Below, piece after piece: positions 17,501-25,519 of a stretch of 64,000 bases of DNA (the first letter of the stretch is position 1; each line of letters starts with the position of its first letter). Below the pieces are notes generated by a model, which ran no database searches, was not told the origin of the DNA, and worked only from the letters and a program-made list of their open reading frames with translations. Source of the DNA: Arthrobacter alpinus (GTDB taxonomy: Bacteria; Actinomycetota; Actinomycetes; Actinomycetales; Micrococcaceae); contig NZ_CP012677.1 of assembly GCF_001294625.1 (NCBI RefSeq), positions 3,472,001 through 3,536,000 of the forward strand, read 5' to 3'. Both the position numbers and the translations under genes were made by a program.

Positions 17501-17956
17501 GTGATTGATGTCATTGACAGAGAAATTTTGCGCAGGCTCCAAAGCGATGGGCGGATGACTGCCACGGCGCTCGCCGCCGAGGTGGGTCTGACGGTGGCCC
17601 CGTGTCACCGCCGCATGAAGGATTTGGAGACCGACGGCGTGATTAGCGGCTACCGGGCGGTTATTGACCCGGCGAAGGTGGGCCTGGGCTTTGAGGCGAT
17701 CGTGTTCGTTACGCTCTCCCAGGTGGACCGGGCCACCTTGGATAAGTTCGAGGCCATGGTCAAGGCCACCGTGCACATCACCAGCGCCCAGCGGCTCTTC
17801 GGAGACCCCGACTACATTTTGAAAGTTGTGGCCGAGGATCTCTCTGCCTACCAACAGTTCTTCGACAATGAGCTGACCGTCCTTCCCGGCGTGCAACGCG
17901 TCAGCTCCACCCTGGTCATGAAGAATCTCAAGGGAGAATCGGGACTGCCGCTGTAA
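17501..17956 (+). CDS. Lrp/AsnC-family regulator
   Basis: 151 residues, the normal Lrp length. N-terminal helix-turn-helix (DREILRRLQSDGRMTATALA, residues 6-25, followed by VGLTVAPCHRRMKDLE) and a C-terminal RAM ligand-binding domain (VHITSAQRLFGDPDYILKVV). Starts at GTG. Divergent from the exporter gene, the usual arrangement for an amino-acid sensor controlling its exporter. Note VAPCHRR where most Lrp proteins have SVSPCWRR-like wording, so the recognition helix is still of the AsnC type. Confidence 0.93.
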   Translation: MIDVIDREILRRLQSDGRMTATALAAEVGLTVAPCHRRMKDLETDGVISGYRAVIDPAKVGLGFEAIVFVTLSQVDRATLDKFEAMVKATVHITSAQRLFGDPDYILKVVAEDLSAYQQFFDNELTVLPGVQRVSSTLVMKNLKGESGLPL

Positions 17957-18017
17957 TCTCCGCGCTAATCGGTGTGGTCAGTCCACATGCGTCACTTTTT
18001 GCCCTACAGTGGGATTC

Positions 18018-18815
18018 ATGAAAATTGCACTCTTCGCCACGTGCATCGTGGACGCCATGTATCCGCGCACGGCACGCGCCACGGTCACCATCTTGGAGCG
18101 GCTGGGGCACGAGGTCATCTTCCCGGCCGGGCAGGCTTGCTGCGGTCAGATGCACGTGAACTCCGGATATTTCAAGGAGGCCCTGCCCGTGGTGGCGAAC
18201 CATGTGGCGGCCTTTGATACCGATGACTACGACGTCGCCGTGGCACCTTCGGGCTCCTGCGTCGCCAGTGTGAAGCACCAGCATGAACTGGTGGCACGGC
18301 GCTGCGGCGACGCCGCGCTGGAAGCTCGGGCCGCCGTCGTCGGCGCCAAGACCTACGAACTCTCCCAACTCCTCACCGACGTCCTGGGTGTCACCAACGC
18401 GGCGGAGCAGCTGGGCTCGTACTTCCCGCACAAAGTCACCTACCACCCCAGCTGCCATGGCATGCGACTGCTCAAGCTGGGGGACAGGCAGCTAAACCTG
18501 CTCTCGAGCGTGGCAGGCATCGAGATGGTGGAGCTGCCCGAGGCGGAGCAGTGCTGCGGCTTTGGCGGCACCTTCTCCATGAAGAACGCCGACGTCTCCA
18601 GTGCCATGAACGCCGATAAGGCAGCGAACATCTGCGGCACCGGCGCCGAACTGTGCTCGGGCGGCGACGCCAGCTGCCTGCTGCACATTGGCGGCGGGCT
18701 GTCCCGGCAAGGCAGCCACGTGGGCACCTTGCACTTCGCGGAGATCCTGGCCTGCACACTAGATCGCCCGGCGACCGTCCTGGGCGAGGTCCAGCTGGCA
18801 GGGGGCAAGCGATGA
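18018..18815 (+). CDS. lutA: Lactate utilisation protein LutA
   Basis: 265 residues, made of two cysteine-rich CCG domains: QACCGQMHVNSGYF in the first half and EQCCGFGGTFSMKNADVS in the second, with HPSCHG between. LutA is a subunit of the LutABC iron-sulfur complex that oxidises L-lactate to pyruvate at the membrane. First gene of lutABC; stop overlaps the lutB start (ATGA). Start ATG 18018 gives the standard MKIALFATC; a GTG nine bases upstream is in frame. TACAGT sits 7 bases before the ATG, so a leaderless transcript is possible. Confidence 0.94.
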   Translation: MKIALFATCIVDAMYPRTARATVTILERLGHEVIFPAGQACCGQMHVNSGYFKEALPVVANHVAAFDTDDYDVAVAPSGSCVASVKHQHELVARRCGDAALEARAAVVGAKTYELSQLLTDVLGVTNAAEQLGSYFPHKVTYHPSCHGMRLLKLGDRQLNLLSSVAGIEMVELPEAEQCCGFGGTFSMKNADVSSAMNADKAANICGTGAELCSGGDASCLLHIGGGLSRQGSHVGTLHFAEILACTLDRPATVLGEVQLAGGKR

Positions 18816-20335
18816 GCAACACGTTCCTGGGCATGCCCTCGCTTCCGGTTTTTGGCAGCGGCAACCTCAACGCCACCGAACCATTTCCGAAGGCTGCGCG
18901 CCGGGAACTGGCCAACACGCAGCTGCGCGCGAACCTGGGACACGCTACCGCCACCATCAGGGACAAGCGCCTGAAAGTGGTGGCTGAGCTTCCCGACTGG
19001 GAGGACATGCGCGATTCCGGCAGTGCCATCAAGGACGCCACCATGGCAAACCTTCCGGCCCTGCTGGAGCAGTTTGAGGCCAACTTCACGGTCCGCGGCG
19101 GCGTCATCCACTGGGCCCGTGACGCGCAGGAAGCCAACGAGATTGTCACGGCCCTGATCCAAGCAACGGGTGAAAGCGAAGTGGTCAAGGTCAAGTCCAT
19201 GGCCACCCAGGAGATCGGCCTGAACGAATACCTTCAGGAACAAGGGATCGCTGCGTATGAAACGGATCTGGCCGAGCTCATTGTGCAACTCGACCACGAC
19301 AAGCCCAGCCACATCCTGGTCCCCGCCATCCACAAGAACCGCAGCCAGATCCGGGAGATCTTCCTGCGTGAGATGGTCGACGTCGACCCCGGCCTCAGTG
19401 ATGACCCGGCACGGCTGGCGGAGGCCGCCCGCAAGCACTTGCGCAAGAAGTTCCTCTCCGCCAAGGTGGCCGTCTCCGGCGCCAACTTTGGCTTGGCGGA
19501 GACCGGCACGCTGACGGTGGTGGAATCCGAGGGCAACGGACGCATGTGCCTGACCCTCCCAGAAACCCTCATCACCGTCATGGGCATCGAGAAGCTGCTG
19601 CCGTCCTTCACGGATCTGGAGGTGTTCATGCAACTGCTCCCGCGTTCCTCCACGGGCGAGCGGATGAACCCTTACACCTCCCTGTGGACCGGTGTCACCC
19701 CAGGAGACGGCCCGCAAAACGTGCACCTAGTCATGCTCGATAACGGGCGCACCGCAGCCCTCGCCGATAAGATGGGCCGCACGGCGCTGAACTGTATCCG
19801 CTGCTCCGCCTGCATGAACGTGTGCCCGGTCTACGAGCGCACCGGCGGCCACGCCTACGGCTCCACTTACCCGGGCCCCATCGGGGCGATCTTGTCACCG
19901 CTCATGACGGGCATCACGAGCGAAGAGAACAACTCGCTGCCCTACGCCTCGTCGTTGTGTGGTGCCTGCTACGACGCCTGCCCCGTGAAAATCAACATCC
20001 CCGAAGTTCTGGTCCACCTGCGCGGCGAGGACGTCGACTCCACACGGGGCAAGGTCAAGGTGCCCACCCAGATGGACCTGATGATGAAGGGTGCCCAGTG
20101 GGCGTTTTCCTCCGGCTCGCACCTGAACCTGCTGGAAAAGGGCCTGCCGCTGGGCAAGCTCGTGGCCGGCCGGAACAAGGTCATCAAGAAACTGCCCGGG
20201 ATCGCCGCCGGCTGGACCCAATCCCGAGACATTCCCGCCCCGCCCAGCCAGTCATTCCGCCAGTGGTGGGCCAAGGAACACAAGCCAGGTAGCGCTGTCG
20301 GCCCCGGCACCACCACCGAAGGGGAACAGGCATGA
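18812..20335 (+). CDS. lutB: Lactate utilisation iron-sulfur protein LutB
   Basis: 507 residues. The N-terminal two thirds form the LUD-type fold (DAQEANEIVTALIQATGE, ANFGLAETGTLTVVESEGNG), then two 4Fe-4S cysteine motifs: CIRCSACMNVCPVYERTGG from about residue 328 and CGACYDACPVKINIP about 60 residues later. The C-terminal helical part is as in LutB. The true start is ATG 18812 inside the lutA stop, not the longer open frame. Ends with an ATGA overlap into lutC, so the three subunits are made together. Confidence 0.95.
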   Translation: MSNTFLGMPSLPVFGSGNLNATEPFPKAARRELANTQLRANLGHATATIRDKRLKVVAELPDWEDMRDSGSAIKDATMANLPALLEQFEANFTVRGGVIHWARDAQEANEIVTALIQATGESEVVKVKSMATQEIGLNEYLQEQGIAAYETDLAELIVQLDHDKPSHILVPAIHKNRSQIREIFLREMVDVDPGLSDDPARLAEAARKHLRKKFLSAKVAVSGANFGLAETGTLTVVESEGNGRMCLTLPETLITVMGIEKLLPSFTDLEVFMQLLPRSSTGERMNPYTSLWTGVTPGDGPQNVHLVMLDNGRTAALADKMGRTALNCIRCSACMNVCPVYERTGGHAYGSTYPGPIGAILSPLMTGITSEENNSLPYASSLCGACYDACPVKINIPEVLVHLRGEDVDSTRGKVKVPTQMDLMMKGAQWAFSSGSHLNLLEKGLPLGKLVAGRNKVIKKLPGIAAGWTQSRDIPAPPSQSFRQWWAKEHKPGSAVGPGTTTEGEQA

Positions 20336-20967
20336 GCGCCCGCGACGAGGTAATGAACCGGATCAAATCCGCCCTGCGGGACGCCCCCGTGGCGCCCGAG
20401 ATCCCACGCAACTACCGCAGAGATTCGCACATGGGCGCGGGCCAGCGACTGGACCTGCTGGTGGACAGGCTGGTTGACTACAAGGCCAATGTGTTCGTGG
20501 TGCCGGCCGCGGACGCTTCCGCCAAGCTCGCGGAACTGCTGGCGGGATCTTCCTCCATCGTGGTCCCGCATGGACTGCCGGAGTCCTGGCTTGCCGCCGT
20601 GAAGAACGACGCCGGGACCGTGAGACTCCAGGTTGACTCGCCTGAGCGTCGCCTCACGGTGGAGGAGTTGGACGCCGTGGATGCGGTGGTGACGGCGGCC
20701 GCCGTCGCGGTGGCAGAGACGGGGACCATCATGCTCGACGGCAGCCCGTCGCAAGGTCGGCGCGTCATCTCCCTCGTTCCCGACAGACACATCTGCCTGT
20801 TGCTGGCGCAGGACATCGTGGAGGTGCTACCCGAGGCAATTGCGCGTCTGGAGCCCACCTCGCCGCAAACGTGGATCAGCGGCCCCAGCGCCACGAGCGA
20901 CATTGAGCTGGAACGGGTCGAGGGCGTCCACGGCCCGCGCACCCTGGACGTGGTGATCCTGAACTGA
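20332..20967 (+). CDS. lutC: Lactate utilisation protein LutC (LUD domain)
   Basis: 211 residues. Single LUD domain: MSARDEVMNRIKSAL start, VFVVPAADASAKLAELL, VTAAAVAVAETGTIMLDG (the signature), LVPDRHICLLLAQDIVE and GPSATSDIELERVEGVHGP at the end. Third subunit of the lactate oxidation complex. No GntR-type lutR regulator is adjacent, so control of the operon is not visible here. Stop TGA overlaps an ATG of a downstream open frame, but that frame begins inside an intergenic repeat. Confidence 0.95.
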   Translation: MSARDEVMNRIKSALRDAPVAPEIPRNYRRDSHMGAGQRLDLLVDRLVDYKANVFVVPAADASAKLAELLAGSSSIVVPHGLPESWLAAVKNDAGTVRLQVDSPERRLTVEELDAVDAVVTAAAVAVAETGTIMLDGSPSQGRRVISLVPDRHICLLLAQDIVEVLPEAIARLEPTSPQTWISGPSATSDIELERVEGVHGPRTLDVVILN

Positions 20968-20977
20968 TGGCGAGCCC

Positions 20978-21050
20978 GGTGATTGAGCTTGCCGAAATCA
21001 CCAGCAACCCAGGCTCTACCGGCGGGGTCTCGACAGGCCCGACCGGCGGT
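20978..21050. repeat. Two degenerate copies of the actinobacterial GGTCTCGAC-type intergenic repeat
   Basis: 20978-21002 is an imperfect palindrome (GGTGATT...AATCACC around GAGCTTGCCGAA), the usual wording of the short dyad repeats scattered through Arthrobacter-like genomes. 21018-21050 holds a second unit with GGTCTCGACAGGCCCGACC, close to the perfect palindrome at 25075-25124. They sit just after lutC and inflate the open frame of the next gene by 30 residues. Confidence 0.65.
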
Positions 21051-21056
21051 GGAATC

Positions 21057-21572
21057 ATGGCACCCATGAGGTCTGCAGAGTTGTTCAGTGACGCATTTGG
21101 CCGGATTGATGACATCGTGCCCCGGGTCCTGAAAGGACTGGACGCGCAGGCGCTGAACTGGCGCCCCTTTGGGAGCGGCAATTCCATCGCCTGGCTGGTG
21201 TGGCACCTGTGCCGCGCCCAGGATGAGCAGCTGGCTGCTGTTGCCGGAGCGGAGTCCGTGTGGAAAGCTGGCGGATATGCCGCACGGTTTGGCTTGGCCC
21301 TGGATCCTTCGGACACCGGCTACGGACACAACTCCGAACAGGTCTCCGCAGTGCATTTTGACTCCACCGAGCTGCTTCTCGAATATCACCACGGCGTTCT
21401 GGCGCAAAGTCTCGAGTATGTCCGGGGGCTTCAGGACACCGATCTGGACAGGATTGTGGACCACCACTGGGACCCGGTCGTCACACTCGGCGTGCGCCTG
21501 GTCAGCATCCTCGACGACTGCGTCCAGCACGGCGGGCAGGCCGCGTACGTCAAGGGCCTGCACGTGGGCTGA
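21057..21572 (+). CDS. DinB-family (DUF664, mycothiol-transferase-like) enzyme
   Basis: 171 residues from ATG 21057; an upstream in-frame ATG at 20967 would add residues encoded by repeat DNA and is unlikely. Four-helix DinB fold with the metal-binding histidines in SIAWLVWHLCRAQDEQL, LEYHHGVLAQSLEYV and LDDCVQHGGQAAYVKGL (DUF664 signature). In actinobacteria this family includes mycothiol-dependent S-transferases for detoxification. Lies after lutC by about 90 bases and before a strong terminator, so it may be read from the lut promoter, but its function in lactate use is not evident. Confidence 0.85.
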   Translation: MAPMRSAELFSDAFGRIDDIVPRVLKGLDAQALNWRPFGSGNSIAWLVWHLCRAQDEQLAAVAGAESVWKAGGYAARFGLALDPSDTGYGHNSEQVSAVHFDSTELLLEYHHGVLAQSLEYVRGLQDTDLDRIVDHHWDPVVTLGVRLVSILDDCVQHGGQAAYVKGLHVG

Positions 21573-21585
21573 AAGCCAGACGGGA

Positions 21586-21639
21586 GGCCGTTGTGGTGAT
21601 CCGCCGCCGGCCGGCCAGAGGCGAATCACCACAACGGCC
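21586..21639. terminator. 15-bp inverted repeat between convergent genes
   Basis: Perfect arms GGCCGTTGTGGTGAT (21586-21600) and its complement (21625-21639), loop 24 bases and itself GC-rich. Placed between the DinB and MFS gene stops, so it can serve both directions. A C/G-rich run follows at 21637-21665. Confidence 0.75.
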
Positions 21640-21673
21640 CCCCGGCCCCCCGGGCGCCCGGGGGCGTGTGCAC

Positions 21674-23116
21674 CTACACCCGGACTGCCTCCCGGGCCAC
21701 CGGCGTCGTCTCGGGTACCGATGCCCGGCCCGGGACAAAGGCGGCCAGGAGTCCGGCGAGGGCTGCGGCCCCGACGGCGATGGCGAAAGTGACCCGGAAA
21801 GCATCGAACGTGGGGACGGAGACCGGACCCACGGGCATGGTCATCGACGCCAGGACGACGCTGAGGACCGCGGCCGAGGTGGAGGTGCCGATGGCGCGCA
21901 TCAGGGAGTTCAAGCCGTTTGCCGCGCCAGTTTCGGTGATTGGCACGGCGCCCATGATGAGTGCGGGCATGGCGGCAAAAGCGAGACCAATGCCGGCGCT
22001 GATCACCATCGAGGACAGCATGACCTGCCACACCTGTGCGTTCAAGAACAAGACCAGAACATAGCCGGCACAGATGACAATGGCGCCGGTGATGAGTGTG
22101 GTTTTGGGTCCCTTGCGGGCCGAGAGTCTGGCTGAGACCGGAGAGAGGGCCATCATGACTAGGCCGCCCGGGGCCAGGGCCAGCCCCGTCATGAGCATCG
22201 ACTGGCCCAATCCGTAGCCCGTGGCTGACGGGGCCATGAGCAGCTGTGGGAACACCAGCGACATTCCGTACATGGCGAAGCCGATCATGATCGAGGCCAT
22301 GTTGGTGAACAGAACCTGCGGCCGTACCGAAACCCGCAGGTCCACGAGGGGGGCGGTGATGCGCAGTTCGTAGGCGCCCCACGCCAGCAGGGTGATGATG
22401 GAGAAGCCGAAGAGGCCGATGGTGGACAGGCTTCCCCAGCCCCAGTCGCTGCCCTTGGTGATCGGGATCAGCAGTGCCGATAGTCCAACGGCCAGTCCCA
22501 GGGCGCCAGCGAGGTCGAACTTGGCGGGCGTGCGAACCGTGGATTCGGGCAGGACTAACCAGACTAGGGCCAGGCAGGCTGCGCCCAAGGCGGCTGCCGC
22601 CCAAAACAGCATGTGCCAATCGGAGCTTTGTGCGATGAAAGCGGCCAGCGGCAAGCCGACAGCGCCGCCGACACCCATGGTTGCGCTCATCGTGGCGACG
22701 GCCGCCCCGACCCTTTGGGGCGGCAAAAGATCACGCATGATGCTGATGCCCAGCGGGATGGCGCCCATGGCCAGCCCCTGAAGAGCGCGGCCGGTGACCA
22801 TGATGGCCAGGGAATCCGTCAGGGCGCAGAGCACCGAGCCCATCACCATGGCCAGAAGGCTGATGATGAGGATCCGGCGCTTGCCGAACATGTCACCGAG
22901 GCGCCCGCCAATGGGGGTTACCACTGCACCGGCGAGCAGGGTTGCCGTGATGGCCCAGGAGGCGTTGGCGGAGGTGGTGTTGAGCATGGTGGGCAGGCCC
23001 GGGATGAGTGGAATGATCAGCGTTTGCATGAGCGAGACAACGATCCCGCAAAATGCCAGTGTGGCGACGACGACCTGGGGTGCTGGGTTGCGGTGGGGAT
23101 TGATAATGCTGGGCAC
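21674..23116 (-). CDS. MFS drug/multidrug efflux transporter, DHA2 (14-TMS) type
   Basis: 480 residues with about fourteen hydrophobic helices. Motif A is GGRLGDMFGKRRILI after the second helix, and motif C-like GVGGAVGLPLAAFIA marks an antiporter of the EmrB/QacA group. Proton-driven export of drugs or other small hydrophobic compounds is expected; substrate unknown. Divergent from a MarR-family gene with an AT-rich repeat region between them, the standard repressor-pump pair. Confidence 0.92.
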   Translation of the reverse strand: MPSIINPHRNPAPQVVVATLAFCGIVVSLMQTLIIPLIPGLPTMLNTTSANASWAITATLLAGAVVTPIGGRLGDMFGKRRILIISLLAMVMGSVLCALTDSLAIMVTGRALQGLAMGAIPLGISIMRDLLPPQRVGAAVATMSATMGVGGAVGLPLAAFIAQSSDWHMLFWAAAALGAACLALVWLVLPESTVRTPAKFDLAGALGLAVGLSALLIPITKGSDWGWGSLSTIGLFGFSIITLLAWGAYELRITAPLVDLRVSVRPQVLFTNMASIMIGFAMYGMSLVFPQLLMAPSATGYGLGQSMLMTGLALAPGGLVMMALSPVSARLSARKGPKTTLITGAIVICAGYVLVLFLNAQVWQVMLSSMVISAGIGLAFAAMPALIMGAVPITETGAANGLNSLMRAIGTSTSAAVLSVVLASMTMPVGPVSVPTFDAFRVTFAIAVGAAALAGLLAAFVPGRASVPETTPVAREAVRV

Positions 23117-23145
23117 TGGGCTCCTGTTTGTCTAACAACGACTTG

Positions 23146-23180
23146 AATATGTATGATGCAATCAATATGTATTGTACATA
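23146..23180. promoter_or_regulatory. Probable MarR operator between the MFS and marR genes
   Basis: AATATGTAT occurs twice in the same orientation (23146-23154 and 23164-23172), 18 bases apart, and the second copy runs into the dyad ATGTA-TTG-TACAT (23167-23179). The region is strikingly AT-rich for this genome and lies between the divergent starts, where a MarR dimer would block both promoters. Confidence 0.55.
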
Positions 23181-23199
23181 AAGATGCGGGTGGAAATAC

Positions 23200-23655
23200 G
23201 TGCTACACGAAAATTCTGTGCTGGAGCGGATGGAATACGAGCTCATGCTCTTCTCCCGGTACTACCTCCGGCCGCAACACGGCGCAGAAGGCCTACTGGA
23301 TAGATCCGCCTTCGTCTTGTTGAGCCGGCTGGAAAATGTGCCCCCCATGACGTTGAAGGAGCTTGCTGCGACGCTGCGCCTGGACGGCTCCACGGTGCAC
23401 AGGCAGGTGGCGGCGCTGCTGCGCCCGGAACTGCTGGCGTACGCAGCCCACAACGGCGGTGAACTCGCCCGGCGCGTCACGCCGACGGCAGCCGGACGGG
23501 CAGCCTTGGAGCAGACCAGAGACACCTATGCCCAAGGCATTGACCGGGTCATCTTTGAGTGGTCTGCGGCCAAGCGTGCACAGTTTGTAGGGCTTCTCCA
23601 AGACTTCAACCAAAGCGTTGAGGAACTCGAAGGAAGTCCCTGGCCGCGCAGCTAG
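23200..23655 (+). CDS. MarR-family regulator
   Basis: 151 residues from a GTG. Winged helix: FVLLSRLENVPPMTLKELAA, then LRLDGSTVHRQVAALLR (recognition helix) and the wing with ARRVTPTAAGRAALE. N- and C-terminal helices form the dimer interface. Expected to repress the divergent MFS pump and itself, and to release DNA when a phenolic or drug-like ligand binds. The start is not certain: the frame has no ATG before residue 11. Confidence 0.9.
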   Translation: MLHENSVLERMEYELMLFSRYYLRPQHGAEGLLDRSAFVLLSRLENVPPMTLKELAATLRLDGSTVHRQVAALLRPELLAYAAHNGGELARRVTPTAAGRAALEQTRDTYAQGIDRVIFEWSAAKRAQFVGLLQDFNQSVEELEGSPWPRS

Positions 23656-23739
23656 CGTGCACCCGGAGGGTGCCAGTGTGAGGCCTCTTACATATTCTTC
23701 GTTCCACGCCTAGACTGACGGCACCCCAGTGTCCGCCTT

Positions 23740-23832
23740 GGAGCGCTTGCGCTCCGGCAGCATCGGCTGTCCTACACCGCAGATGATGGGGTTGTTTTCT
23801 TGTTGCACTGGAAGGTGCCAGTAGGCGCCTTC
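23740..23832 (+). promoter_or_regulatory. Structured leader upstream of formaldehyde dehydrogenase
   Basis: Two hairpins lie in the 204-base gap before fdhA: 23740-23755 (GGAGCG/CGCTCC, loop CTTG) and 23811-23832 (9-bp stem GAAGGTGCC/GGCGCCTTC, loop AGTA). A -10-like TAGACT is at 23711-23716, giving a leader of about 140 bases. The AAGGA Shine-Dalgarno is 12 bases after the second hairpin. I do not recognise a known riboswitch; no -35 box is convincing. Confidence 0.4.
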
Positions 23833-23859
23833 TGAACTAACTGGGAAGGAATCACATCC

Positions 23860-25071
23860 ATGTCAGGAAATAAGGCCGTTGCCTACAAGGGACCCGGAGT
23901 CGTCGAGGTCATCGACATCGACTACCCGACGTTTGAACTGAAGGACGGGCCGGGCGTCAACCCGGCCAATGTGGGGCGAAAAGTGCCCCATGGCGTCATC
24001 TTGCGCACCGTCGCCACCAACATCTGCGGATCCGATCAGCACATGGTGCGAGGACGCACCACAGCGCCGTCGGACCTGGTCCTGGGCCATGAGATCACCG
24101 GTGAGGTTGTTGAGGTTGGACCCGATGTTGAATTCATCAAGGTGGGGGACATCTGCTCGGTGCCCTTCAACATCTCCTGTGGCCGTTGCCGCAATTGCAA
24201 GGAACGCAAAACCGGCATCTGCCTGAACGTCAACCCGGACAGGCCAGGCAGCGCCTACGGGTACGTTGACATGGGTGGCTGGGTTGGTGGCCAGGCCGAA
24301 TACGTCCTGGTGCCCTACGCGGATTGGAATTTGCTGAAATTCCCCGACAGGGACCAGGCGCTGGAGAAGATGCTGGATTTGACCATGCTCTCGGACATCT
24401 TCCCCACCGGCTTCCATGGCGCAGTGACGGCCGGGGTCACGGTTGGTTCCACCGTCTACATTGCAGGTGCCGGCCCGGTGGGCCTGGCAGCCGCGACCAG
24501 CGCACACCTGCTGGGCGCCGCCGTCGTGATTGTCGGAGACATGAACGCCGAACGTCTGGCAGCGGCCCGCGCGTTTGGTTGCGAAACCATCGACCTTTCC
24601 GAGGGTGAGCCGGGCGGGCAGATTGAGCAGCTGCTCGGTGTTCCCGAGGTCGACTGCGCTGTCGATGCCGTAGGTTTCGAGGCGAAGGGGCACGGCCACG
24701 GTGCCGGGGAGGCGCCAGCAACGGTGCTGAACTCGCTCATGGACATCACGGCCGCCGGCGGTGCCTTGGGCATTCCCGGCCTGTACGTCACCGGGGATCC
24801 GGGCGGCATCGATGCGGCCGCACAGAAGGGCGCCTTGAGCTTGAGCCTGGGCACCGGCTGGGCCAAGTCGCTGTCCTTCACCACCGGGCAGTGCCCCGTG
24901 ATGAAGTACAACCGTGGCTTGATGATGGCGATCCTGCACGACAAGGTCTCCATCGCCAAAAACGTCAACGCCAAGGCGATCTCCTTGCTCGATGCCCCGC
25001 GCGGTTATGCGGAGTTCGACGCCGGTGCGGCTACGAAGTATGTGCTGAACCCCAACGGCTACCTGGGCTAG
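23860..25071 (+). CDS. fdhA: Glutathione-independent formaldehyde dehydrogenase (zinc, NAD-linked)
   Basis: 403 residues, medium-chain zinc dehydrogenase. Catalytic zinc ligands: Cys56 (TNICGSDQH) and His77 (LGHEITGEV). Structural zinc cysteines 107, 110, 113 and 121 in SCGRCRNCKERKTGIC. NAD site IAGAGPVGLAAA. The long insertions (NVNPDRPGSAYGYVDMGG, AKGHGHGAGEAP) are those of the Pseudomonas-type formaldehyde dehydrogenase/dismutase, which oxidises free formaldehyde to formate without added thiol. Single-gene unit, closed by a perfect palindrome. Detoxification role is inferred; some relatives act on other aldehydes. Confidence 0.93.
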   Translation: MSGNKAVAYKGPGVVEVIDIDYPTFELKDGPGVNPANVGRKVPHGVILRTVATNICGSDQHMVRGRTTAPSDLVLGHEITGEVVEVGPDVEFIKVGDICSVPFNISCGRCRNCKERKTGICLNVNPDRPGSAYGYVDMGGWVGGQAEYVLVPYADWNLLKFPDRDQALEKMLDLTMLSDIFPTGFHGAVTAGVTVGSTVYIAGAGPVGLAAATSAHLLGAAVVIVGDMNAERLAAARAFGCETIDLSEGEPGGQIEQLLGVPEVDCAVDAVGFEAKGHGHGAGEAPATVLNSLMDITAAGGALGIPGLYVTGDPGGIDAAAQKGALSLSLGTGWAKSLSFTTGQCPVMKYNRGLMMAILHDKVSIAKNVNAKAISLLDAPRGYAEFDAGAATKYVLNPNGYLG

Positions 25072-25074
25072 CCA

Positions 25075-25124
25075 CCGGGTCTCGACGGGCTCGACCACCG
25101 GTGGTCGAGCCCGTCGAGACCCGG
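25075..25124. terminator. 50-bp perfect palindrome of the GGTCTCGAC repeat family
   Basis: 25075-25099 and 25100-25124 are exact complements with no spacer, centred on ACCACC|GGTGGT. It lies 3 bases after the fdhA stop and 2 bases before the fliW stop, so both genes probably end in it. The wording is shared with the degenerate copy at 21018-21050, so this is a member of a mobile-looking intergenic repeat used as a terminator. Confidence 0.8.
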
Positions 25125-25126
25125 GC

Positions 25127-25519
25127 CTATCCCGCTGGTGTCAGGGGCGCCCGTAGCGGCCAATCGCCGGTTTCGAGGATGACCTGGGCGCAGGATCCGC
25201 TTTGGCTGTTTAGTAACAGCGGCGCAGCCAGGTTCACGGTGCTTTGTACCCCCGGGTTCACCACCACCAGTACCGTCACGCCAGCGGCATCGGTCCCGAT
25301 GGAGGACAGCTCGGTGTCGTCCAGCTGGGGTGTGTAATGAGGCAGATGCGTGGCGGCGTCCACGAGGTACAGGCGTGCGCTGCCATCGTTGGCCGTGAGC
25401 GAAAAAAGCCCCGTGGCATCTGCAATGGCCGCCAGTGTGAACTTCACCGCTGGTTCCAGGCCCGGCGGCGGTGCCACAAAGAGCAGTTGTGCTGGAACCG
25501 GCAACTCCACAACGCTCAT
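25127..25519 (-). CDS. fliW: Flagellar assembly factor FliW
   Basis: 130 residues, FliW fold: an N-terminal beta-strand protein with FVAPPPGLEPAVKFTLAAI, YTPQLDDTEL and the C-terminal NLAAPLLLNSQSGSCAQVIL, which matches the FliW core NLKAPIVIN. FliW binds flagellin and, when free, removes CsrA from flagellin mRNA. Last gene of flgN-flgK-flgL-fliW, overlapping flgL by ATGA; csrA is at the far end of the same locus. Confidence 0.92.
   Translation of the reverse strand: MSVVELPVPAQLLFVAPPPGLEPAVKFTLAAIADATGLFSLTANDGSARLYLVDAATHLPHYTPQLDDTELSSIGTDAAGVTVLVVVNPGVQSTVNLAAPLLLNSQSGSCAQVILETGDWPLRAPLTPAG

Noticed and set aside
18653..18811. Longer open frame in front of lutB
   Set aside because: It is the out-of-frame reading of the lutA end; LutB homologues begin at the ATG in the lutA stop.
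18610..19780. GCCGATAA strings in lutA (near 18613) and lutB (near 19763) resembling flagellar -10 boxes
   Set aside because: They code Ala-Asp-Lys in frame and have no T(A/T)AC 15 bases upstream.
20478..22619. 713-residue minus-strand open frame
   Set aside because: It crosses lutC, the DinB gene and the MFS gene in the wrong frame; the amino-acid make-up (His/Arg/Gly/Pro) is typical of shadow frames in GC-rich DNA.
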